Shown here: in pieces, positions 12,012-17,241 of the stretch
Layout: each line of letters opens with the position of its first letter
Position numbering within the stretch: the stretch's first letter is position 1
Assembly (NCBI GenBank): GCA_016204035.1
Contig: JACQLN010000040.1
Coordinates: 1 to 17,785, forward strand
Source of the DNA: Parcubacteria group bacterium
Lineage (GTDB): Bacteria; Patescibacteriota; Minisyncoccia; JACQLN01
DNA: 17,785 nucleotides
Direction: 5' to 3'
Position numbers and translations under genes: made by a program
The notes under the pieces: model-generated
Databases searched by the model: none
Told to the model about the DNA's origin: nothing
What the model saw: the letters and a program-made list of their open reading frames with translations, nothing else

Positions 12012-12044
12012 CTAGTGGCTATTGGCTAATTTGCTAGTGGCTAT
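12012..12044 (+). repeat. Short direct repeat CTAGTGGCTAT
   Basis: An identical 11-mer at 12012-12022 and 12034-12044 (22-nt period), with a related TTGGCTAAT between. ACACCC (12007-12012) and GGGTGT (12054-12059) bracket the pair. Confidence 0.6.
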
Positions 12045-12081
12045 CTTGGCGATGGGTGTGGATGGCATAAAGTAACAGATT

Positions 12082-12090
12082 TGGTAAAAT
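12082..12090 (+). promoter_or_regulatory. Extended -10 (TGG-TAAAAT), cassette 4
   Basis: TAAAAT at 12085-12090 with upstream TGG. The predicted transcript begins near 12097, just before the structured RNA. No clear -35. Confidence 0.5.
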
Positions 12091-12106
12091 TATATTAGGC
12101 GGTTGG

Positions 12107-12177
12107 CCCCGTTAGAAGTCCGCCCTGCCTAAAAGGCAGGGCGTCAGCCGCCTCGGGGCGGCTTACTTCTAACGGGG
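12107..12177 (+). ncRNA. Three-way-junction structured RNA / cis leader
   Basis: Perfect nested helices: P1 CCCCGTTAGAAGT (12107-12119) with 12165-12177, 13 bp; P2 CGCCCTGCC (12121-12129) with 12135-12143, loop TAAAA; P3 AGCCGCC (12146-12152) with 12157-12163, loop TCGG. Only one to two unpaired bases sit at the junctions. No T-run follows, so it is not a terminator. It lies between a -10 box and the Shine-Dalgarno of the 55-aa gene. I do not recognise a known riboswitch class; it could also be a mobile palindromic element. Confidence 0.7.
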
Positions 12178-12215
12178 TTGATACATCAAAAAACAAAAAA
12201 GATGAGGAGGGTTGT

Positions 12216-12383
12216 ATGACGGTGATCAAAGCTAAGGATGTCGCGGACGCGGATCATCTTCAGAAAATCCGGGCAGACAAACCCCAAGAAGGGATTGTTG
12301 ACTGTTCCGGAAAAAATCATAAACCCAACAGACGGCCGCCTCAAACAAGAAAGAAGAGGGGGCATTGGAATGTTGTGGTGTAG
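12216..12383 (+). CDS. Small basic protein, 55 aa, unknown
   Basis: ATG 12216 follows GAGGAGGG (12203-12211) closely, and a terminator starts 12 nt after the TAG, which makes a convincing short gene. The product begins MTVIKAKDVADADHLQKIR, a helix-like acidic/basic start, and turns strongly basic after residue 33 (HKPNRRPPQTRKKRGHWNVVV). One Cys (C30). The basic tail suggests RNA, DNA or ribosome contact; that is inference only. A plus-strand reading frame at 12238-12438 overlaps it but lacks a start signal and runs through the terminator. It belongs to the group of small cassettes with strong ribosome binding sites. Confidence 0.72.
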   Translation: MTVIKAKDVADADHLQKIRADKPQEGIVDCSGKNHKPNRRPPQTRKKRGHWNVVV

Positions 12384-12395
12384 CAACCGTCGCAC

Positions 12396-12424
12396 GAGGC
12401 AGGCCGTTGGCTTGCCTCTTTTTT
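12396..12424 (+). terminator. Terminator, cassette 4
   Basis: A 10-bp stem GAGGCAGGCC (12396-12405) with GGCTTGCCTC (12409-12418; one G-T), loop GTT, then six T (12419-12424). Confidence 0.93.
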
Positions 12425-12427
12425 ATT

Positions 12428-12436
12428 TGGTAAAAT
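12428..12436 (+). promoter_or_regulatory. Extended -10 (TGG-TAAAAT) before the PfkB gene
   Basis: TAAAAT at 12431-12436, preceded by TGG, 12 nt before the ATG at 12449. The predicted leader is only a few nt. Confidence 0.5.
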
Positions 12437-12448
12437 GAATGGGTAATT

Positions 12449-13456
12449 ATGCCTCCATATCTATTTGATGTAATCACCATTGGCACGGCTACCCGCGACG
12501 CTTTTCTAAAAAGCGATGCGTTCAAAACCGTTTCCACGCCCGAGTTTGTTTCGGGTTGGGGTTTGTGCCTGCCGGCCGGGGATAAAATTGATCTTGAAGA
12601 CGTTGTTTTTGCCACCGGCGGCGGGGCCACCAACGCCGCAGTTACTTTTAGCCGGCAGGGCTACCACACCGCTGCCGTTTGCAGGATCGGGGACGACGTT
12701 TCGGGCCGCGAGGTTTTGAAAGATCTTCAAACGGAACATATAAGCACCGGTTTTGTGGTTCAGGATGAAAATGCCAAAACCGCTTATTCGGTTTTAATTT
12801 TGTCGCCTTCGGGCGAGAGAACAGTTTTAACTTACCGCGGCGCTTCGGAACATTTTGAGGCCGCCGACATTAACCCGAGAACTTTAACGGCTAAATGGTT
12901 TTACCTGGCCGGTTCGGCGTCGGTTAGCATTCTTAATGCTGTTTTAGATAAAGCCGTGGCCACTGGCGCCCAAGTGGCTTTGAACCCGTCCCAAAGCCAG
13001 ATCAAGCTGGGCTTGGGCGGCTTCGGCGAAGTTTTGAAAAAACTTAATGTGGTCATAATGAATCGCGAAGAAGGAGCGCGGCTGACCGGCGTTGATTACA
13101 AACGCGAAGAAAAGATTTTTAAAGTTTTAGACGAATACGTAAAAGGGATTGTTATTTTAACCGACGGCCCTAAGGGTGTTTTGGTTTCCGACGGCCAAAA
13201 AATATACCAAGCCGGAATTTTTAAGAATAAAAATGTGGTTGACCGTACCGGCGCGGGGGATGCTTTTGGTTCGGGTTTTGTGGCAGGTTTAATGCCATCA
13301 AACAATATAAAAGAGGCGATCCGGTTGGCCAGCGCCAACGCCACCAGCGTGGTGGAGTCTGTGGGCGCCAAAGCCGGCATTTTAACCTTAAGTCAATTTG
13401 AAAATGATCCGCGCTGGAATAATTTAGAAATAGAGGTCAAAGCAATCAATAATTAA
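12449..13456 (+). CDS. PfkB (ribokinase)-family sugar or nucleoside kinase
   Basis: Transfers phosphate from ATP to a sugar, sugar phosphate or nucleoside. 335 residues, typical length. Motifs: DVITIGTATRDAF (7-19), substrate-side GGGATNAAVTFSRQG (57-71), NREEGARLTG (205-214), TDGPKG (238-243), and PfkB signature 2 DRTGAGDAFGSGFVAGL (265-281) with catalytic D271 and the anion hole GAGD. The residues do not settle the substrate. No 6-phosphofructokinase of the PfkA type is in the window, so fructose 6-phosphate is a reasonable hypothesis from context; ribose or adenosine remain possible. It follows the small cassettes and precedes the 413-aa unknown by 4 nt, indicating co-transcription. Confidence 0.9.
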   Translation: MPPYLFDVITIGTATRDAFLKSDAFKTVSTPEFVSGWGLCLPAGDKIDLEDVVFATGGGATNAAVTFSRQGYHTAAVCRIGDDVSGREVLKDLQTEHISTGFVVQDENAKTAYSVLILSPSGERTVLTYRGASEHFEAADINPRTLTAKWFYLAGSASVSILNAVLDKAVATGAQVALNPSQSQIKLGLGGFGEVLKKLNVVIMNREEGARLTGVDYKREEKIFKVLDEYVKGIVILTDGPKGVLVSDGQKIYQAGIFKNKNVVDRTGAGDAFGSGFVAGLMPSNNIKEAIRLASANATSVVESVGAKAGILTLSQFENDPRWNNLEIEVKAINN

Positions 13457-13460
13457 TAAA

Positions 13461-14702
13461 ATGAATCCCCAACAAAAATTAGCCAGGATTCTAGGGATTA
13501 CGGACGGCACGCTAGAAAGTTTTGAGCGTTCAATTTCCGGATCAACCGGAAAAACAGGCCTATTGGAAAAATTGGCCCAAGAAAATGAAAAGATAATGGC
13601 GGGCACGCTCCAAAAAATAAATTCCGGCGGTGGTACGGCCAGCCATATCCACGGTGTTTTGCAAAAGACCATCTTTTACCATGAAAAGCAGTTTTTGGAT
13701 TTTTTGCGCGGTGTGGAGGGTGAGAATGAATTTGAAAAAGCCGCCAACCTGGCTCGGACGCTGGTTAAAGCGGGCCAAGGGTTTTTTTTGAAAAAAGATT
13801 TCGTAAAAGAAATTTTTTCCCGCCGCCGGCCGGAAAATCTTTTAAGTTACTTGGGTTACCAGTCGGTGGATGAGCTTATAAATGGCAACGATTTAATGGA
13901 GGCCTTCAGCGCCTTGAGATTTGTGGAGTCTGATGAATGGATGCACCAAACTTTCGCCGAGGCCTACAGCAACTTTACCCCCAATGATTTTGAGGCCAGA
14001 GATATTGAGATTAAAGTTTTAAGCGACAAGTGGCGCGATATTGCCAAAAAGTTCGTAGAAAAAAAACACCACAACGTCAGCCACTTAAAAGAGTTCGGAG
14101 TCATATTCTTAAACCCCATCAAGATGGATATTCCTGGCAAATTTTTGCGCGATTTTGCTTTGTTGTTGCATTATTTTCACGAAATAGGATTTTATTCCAA
14201 ACTTTTCAAAAAATATTCTGACTCGCCTGATTTTGCCGAGAAATTCAAATCTCTTTTGCGCGGCGATATTAAAGAACTTAAGGACGTTAACCAAGAAAAC
14301 GCTTGGCTGATTGTTCAGCGCTATTTGGTTAAAGAGAACCCGCAAGATCCTCGACTGTTCCAGCCGCGGGTGAATCCGGAGTCTATCCATTGGACCAAGG
14401 GCGAGCGCGATCTCGCCGGTCTATCGGAAAAAACAGGCGGCAAGGTGGACTTGGGGTTGTGGTCGAATTTAGATTGGGTGGGCGGGTTGTTTCAAGGCGA
14501 AGCGGGCGAGGAAGTGGTGAGTTTTGATTTGGAGGATAATGCCATGTCGTTGGTTTCTTTTATGGAAGGCAAAAAAGAGGTATTGACTTACCATCAGCGC
14601 GAGGCCATGTGGACCAAAATTTTTGCCGAATACGCCGGCGGCGAGGAAAAGTTGGAAGAGATGATTTTGGATAATTTTGATAAAGGGTATTTAATCTTAT
14701 AA
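13461..14702 (+). CDS. Uncharacterised conserved protein in the sugar-phosphate block, 413 aa
   Basis: A soluble protein without signal peptide or membrane segment, starting 4 nt after the kinase stop, so probably in its operon. I recognise no domain. His-rich, conserved-looking segments are SHIHGVLQKTIFYHEKQ (61-77), ALRFVESDEWMHQTF (151-165), NFTPNDFEARDIEIKVL (171-187), KKHHNVSHLKEFGVIFLNP (201-219) and LLHYFHEIGFYSKLF (235-249). The C-terminal third is more acidic and repeats aromatic turns. The first 40 residues look like a separate helical stretch. I recall proteins with this pattern next to pentose-phosphate genes in other Patescibacteria, which is memory, not a search. The histidine clusters could bind metal. 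An enzymatic role in sugar-phosphate metabolism is inferred from location only. It ends at the foot of a hairpin before fba. Confidence 0.85.
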   Translation: MNPQQKLARILGITDGTLESFERSISGSTGKTGLLEKLAQENEKIMAGTLQKINSGGGTASHIHGVLQKTIFYHEKQFLDFLRGVEGENEFEKAANLARTLVKAGQGFFLKKDFVKEIFSRRRPENLLSYLGYQSVDELINGNDLMEAFSALRFVESDEWMHQTFAEAYSNFTPNDFEARDIEIKVLSDKWRDIAKKFVEKKHHNVSHLKEFGVIFLNPIKMDIPGKFLRDFALLLHYFHEIGFYSKLFKKYSDSPDFAEKFKSLLRGDIKELKDVNQENAWLIVQRYLVKENPQDPRLFQPRVNPESIHWTKGERDLAGLSEKTGGKVDLGLWSNLDWVGGLFQGEAGEEVVSFDLEDNAMSLVSFMEGKKEVLTYHQREAMWTKIFAEYAGGEEKLEEMILDNFDKGYLIL

Positions 14703-14760
14703 CATGAATCATGGAACATGGAGCATAAATTGTTTCATGCTTCATGCTTTATGTTTCATG
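14703..14760. repeat. Long imperfect intergenic hairpin (word CATGAA)
   Basis: Arms 14703-14728 and 14735-14760 pair at 20 of 26 positions before counting wobbles, loop 6 nt. The left arm is CATGAA/CATGG words, the right TTCATG words. It begins right after the preceding stop and ends 4 nt before the fba start chosen here; an upstream in-frame ATG (14744) lies in its right arm. Confidence 0.8.
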
Positions 14761-14764
14761 TTTC

Positions 14765-15625
14765 ATGCTTCTAAAAAAAATTCTAACTAAAGCCAGTAAA
14801 GAAGGTTGGGCGGTGGGGCATTTTAACGTTTCTAATTTGGAATTGTTAAAGGCCGTGGTGGAGGCGGCCAAAGAATCCCAATCACCTGTAATGATCGGCA
14901 CTTCCGAAGGCGAACGGGAATGGTTGGGAGTTAAAAATATGGTGGCCTTGATAAAAGTTTATCGGCAAGATTGGCCGCACATATTTTTGAACGCTGATCA
15001 CACTAAAAATATCAATGTCGCGTTTGACGCGATTGAGGCCGGTTATGATTCGGTGCATTTTGACGGTTCCAGTTTATCCATATCCGAAAACATCAGGCAA
15101 ACCAGGGAAGTGGTTGAACGCGCCCGCAATAAAAATATAAACATGTCTGTGGAAGGCGAATTGGGATACTTGAAAGGCGAGTCGCAACTTTCCAATCAAA
15201 AAATCAAAATCAATCCCGCCGATTATACCGATCCAGAAGCCGCCGCCGAGTTTGCCGAAAGAACGGGTGTAAACCGGCTGGCCATAGCCATCGGCAATAT
15301 TCACGGCATAAATTTGGACGAGCCCCGGCTTGATTTTGATCGGTTAAGAAAAATCAGGGAGGCCGTCTCGGAAAACGTGGCGCTGGTTTTGCACGCGGGG
15401 TCGGGCATACCGGACGCAGATATCAAACGCGCGATAGAATCCGGCATCAGCAACATCCATATCAGCACCGAGTTGAGGGTTTTGTTTAAGCAGGGGTTGG
15501 AGCAGAGCTTGAAATCCAATCCCGGCGAATACGCGCTTTATAAACTTGAAAAAGAAGTGGTGCGGAGCGTTCAAGATTTAATTAGGCAAAAACTCCGTCT
15601 GTTTGGCTCCGTAGGTAGGGTTTAG
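14765..15625 (+). CDS. fba: Class II fructose-bisphosphate/ketose-bisphosphate aldolase
   Basis: Zinc-dependent aldol cleavage and condensation of ketose 1,6-bisphosphates. From ATG 14765 the 286-residue product starts MLLKKILTKASKEGWAVGHF, the normal family opening. The in-frame ATG at 14744 adds seven residues encoded by the hairpin arm and is less likely. Motifs: NADH at 76-79 (catalytic D78, zinc ligand H79), SVHFDGSSL (96-104), VEGELGYLKG (129-138), IAIGNIHG (174-181; zinc ligand H180), LVLHAGSGIPDADI (207-220; zinc ligand H210), ISNIHISTELR (228-238). The usual LHGGSG has Ala for the first Gly. The split MSVEGELG and AIGN pattern fits the broad GatY/KbaY/Fba group, so exact substrate is not certain. 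It closes the sugar-phosphate block. Confidence 0.9.
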   Translation: MLLKKILTKASKEGWAVGHFNVSNLELLKAVVEAAKESQSPVMIGTSEGEREWLGVKNMVALIKVYRQDWPHIFLNADHTKNINVAFDAIEAGYDSVHFDGSSLSISENIRQTREVVERARNKNINMSVEGELGYLKGESQLSNQKIKINPADYTDPEAAAEFAERTGVNRLAIAIGNIHGINLDEPRLDFDRLRKIREAVSENVALVLHAGSGIPDADIKRAIESGISNIHISTELRVLFKQGLEQSLKSNPGEYALYKLEKEVVRSVQDLIRQKLRLFGSVGRV

Positions 15626-15652
15626 ATTATTTATTCCATTCACGAACCCTAA

Positions 15653-15679
15653 ATTGTTAAACCCTCAGGGTTTAACAAT
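15653..15679. repeat. 27-nt perfect palindrome, REP-like family copy 3
   Basis: Core arm TGTTAAACCCT (15655-15665), central C (15666), complement (15667-15677), plus outer AT/AT pairs (15653-15654, 15678-15679). The transposase stop codon (15672-15674, minus strand) lies inside the right arm. Confidence 0.95.
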
Positions 15680-16337
15680 CTATCAGTATTTCTTTATTTA
15701 AAGATTTCGCCGGACTTGTTTTTATAAAATCTAGATATTCTTTAGGGTTTTTAAACTGACCTAGAATTATATCTCTTGTTAAGAGTTTACCCCATCTGTT
15801 TTTAGAGGTATAGTCAGAGTAACTTGACCATGGGTATTTATGTTCTTTATTATGCCAATGTTTTATCTCGGTGGGGTTTTTGTGAATGTATGTTGATAGA
15901 TGGAGTAATTGTCTATTGTTTTCTACATGAACTGCTTGATATGGACCTTGTAAAAGATGGCCAGATTTTTTGTACTTCGTATTAAAATATTTTGTATAAC
16001 CATTTTGAATCCTCTGCATATAGTGAGGGATTCCACCCTTTTTAATTTCAGTTACTAGTAAGTGAAAATGGTTAGGCATTATTGCGAAACTAACAATTTT
16101 TACAGTTCTGTTTTTTTGGATTTCTTCAAGATCCTTATTGTCAATGTTAAACCCTTGACGTTTAATATAATAAGTGACTTGGCGGCCTATATTATTAAAT
16201 ACTAAAGAAGATTGCAAATATAGAATTAAAAATAATAATCTTACCCAATCTCTTTCGTCGATAAATATATTCTGTTTATTTACCCCGCGATTGTACAGGT
16301 GATAATATTCACCGGGCGCAATAGTTACTTTTCTCAT
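15672..16337 (-). CDS. REP-associated tyrosine transposase (RAYT, Y1_Tnp family)
   Basis: A single-domain HUH nuclease of 221 residues that cuts and joins single-stranded DNA hairpins. Motifs: N-terminal GEYYHLYNRGVNKQNIF (9-25), the HUH pair H90-F-H92 in FAIMPNHFHLLVTE, and the catalytic tyrosine, most likely Y114 in QNGYTKYFNTKY, followed by GHLLQGPYQAVHV and LSTYIHKNPTEI, all typical of TnpA_REP proteins. The frame is intact, so the enzyme may be active. The start ATG at 16337 has no strong Shine-Dalgarno. The gene is far more AT-rich than its neighbours, which points to acquisition. It carries a decayed copy of its flanking palindrome (16145-16167), and its stop codon lies in the downstream palindrome. 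Confidence 0.94.
   Translation of the reverse strand: MRKVTIAPGEYYHLYNRGVNKQNIFIDERDWVRLLFLILYLQSSLVFNNIGRQVTYYIKRQGFNIDNKDLEEIQKNRTVKIVSFAIMPNHFHLLVTEIKKGGIPHYMQRIQNGYTKYFNTKYKKSGHLLQGPYQAVHVENNRQLLHLSTYIHKNPTEIKHWHNKEHKYPWSSYSDYTSKNRWGKLLTRDIILGQFKNPKEYLDFIKTSPAKSLNKEILIDC
16145..16167. repeat. Decayed palindrome copy inside the RAYT gene
   Basis: The left arm TGTTAAACCCT (16145-16155) matches the flanking palindromes exactly. Over the same 23-nt span I count 18 of 23 positions identical; TTAAAC/GTTTAA still pair. It lies within coding sequence (minus strand, around residues 58-65, ...RQGFNI). Confidence 0.6.
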
Positions 16338-16365
16338 TTAGTTATTTTAACATATTAAATCCTAA

Positions 16366-16392
16366 CATGTTAAACCCTCAGGGTTTAACATG
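16366..16392. repeat. 27-nt perfect palindrome, REP-like family copy 4
   Basis: Core identical to the copy at 15655-15677 (arms 16368-16378 and 16380-16390, central C 16379), with outer CA/TG pairs instead of AT/AT. A further half copy follows at about 16398-16409. Confidence 0.95.
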
Positions 16393-16430
16393 GGTTGGGG
16401 GTTTAACATAGATAGGTTGGAGACTATATT

Positions 16431-16497
16431 TAACATTGGAGTGATGAGAAGCTATTGAACTATAACAAATAGTTGATTTTGCTTATCTTCAATGTTA
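16431..16497 (+). promoter_or_regulatory. Hairpin leader before rplY
   Basis: TAACATTG (16431-16438) pairs with CAATGTTA (16490-16497). Inside, GAGAAGC-like bases face GCTTATC, and AACTAT faces ATAGTT around a 5-nt loop. It ends 20 nt before the rplY ATG. Confidence 0.5.
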
Positions 16498-16517
16498 TGT
16501 TAAGTTAACTATTTAAT

Positions 16518-17210
16518 ATGTCCATCAAATTAGAGGTAAAAACCAGGGAAAAGGGCGGGGTCAACCAGTTAAGGCGGGCCGGTTTTGTGCCGGGCGTGGT
16601 TTATGGCCGCGGCACCGAAAGCACTAATGTGGCGGTGGCCAGGACCTTGCTGGAACAGGCGCTTAAAACGGTTGGTGAAAATACCCTGCTGGAACTGGAA
16701 GTCGGCGGCGGAAAATCCAAACATGTTTTAATCCACGACCTCCAAAGAGATCCGGTCAAAGAACTTTTGAGCCATGTTGATTTTTTAGAAGTGCGTTTGG
16801 ACCAAAAAATCAAGGCCGACATTCCTTTGGTGTTTATCGGCGAATCTCCGGCGGTTAAAGAACTGGCTGGAGTTTTAGTGCGCAGCATCCAACATATTGA
16901 AGTTGAAGCCCTGCCGCAAAATCTACCCCATAATATAGAGGTGGATATTTCCAACCTTAAAACTTTTGAAGACCGTATTACCGTAGCCGATATTAAAGTC
17001 GGGCTTAATGTTAAAGTGCTTTCTAAACCGGAAGCCGTTGCGGCTTCGGTGGTGCCGCCCAGAAGCGAAGCAGAACTGGAGGCCTTAAAAACAGAAGTGG
17101 TGGAAGACGTTTCTAAGGTTGAAGGCGTGGTCAAACCGGAAACGCCCGCCGAAAGCGGAGCCGAGGGCAAGGGAGGTAAAGAAAAAGAAACGGAATCTAA
17201 AAAAGAATAA
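16518..17210 (+). CDS. rplY: 50S ribosomal protein L25 (general stress protein Ctc form)
   Basis: Binds 5S rRNA on the large subunit. The 230-residue length marks the long Ctc/TL5 form. The N-terminal L25 domain (about 4-92) has KTREKGGVNQLRRAGFVPGV (8-27), VVYGRG (27-32) and HDLQRDPVKELLSHVDFLEV (about 73-92). The C-terminal TL5 beta domain (about 97-190) has GVLVRSIQHIEVEALPQNLP. A charged tail (about 190-230) ends GKGGKEKETESKKE. The ATG at 16518 has no clear Shine-Dalgarno. It lies downstream of the RAYT unit and upstream of a cell-wall gene and has no operon partner in view. Confidence 0.95.
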   Translation: MSIKLEVKTREKGGVNQLRRAGFVPGVVYGRGTESTNVAVARTLLEQALKTVGENTLLELEVGGGKSKHVLIHDLQRDPVKELLSHVDFLEVRLDQKIKADIPLVFIGESPAVKELAGVLVRSIQHIEVEALPQNLPHNIEVDISNLKTFEDRITVADIKVGLNVKVLSKPEAVAASVVPPRSEAELEALKTEVVEDVSKVEGVVKPETPAESGAEGKGGKEKETESKKE

Positions 17211-17225
17211 CTACCTAGTAAAATA

Positions 17226-17234
17226 TGCTAGAAT
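17226..17234 (+). promoter_or_regulatory. Extended -10 (TGC-TAGAAT), leaderless start of the last gene
   Basis: TAGAAT at 17229-17234, preceded by TGC, is 7 nt before the ATG at 17242. A second -10-like TAAAAT lies at 17219-17224. Confidence 0.55.
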
Positions 17235-17241
17235 AAAACCG

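Larger units (their letters stand above)
15653..16392 (-). mobile_element. RAYT/REP unit: transposase gene flanked by matching palindromes
   Basis: An intact Y1-type transposase gene on the minus strand is flanked on both sides by the same 23-nt palindrome (15655-15677 and 16368-16390), each extended to 27 nt by two different outer pairs. Half copies lie further out (AGGGTTTA near 15617, GGGTTTAACATA near 16398). The unit sits between fba and rplY and is much more AT-rich than either. This is the expected design of REP-associated tyrosine transposases. There is no TnpB partner. Confidence 0.85.

Noticed and set aside
12107..12177. Three-way junction as an intrinsic terminator
   Set aside because: No T-run follows; an A-rich stretch and a Shine-Dalgarno come next.
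12238..12438. 66-codon plus-strand frame
   Set aside because: Out of frame with the Shine-Dalgarno-supported 55-aa gene and reads through its terminator.
15653..16392. IS200/IS605 element with TnpB
   Set aside because: No TnpB gene nearby; the transposase has RAYT features and REP-like palindromes.
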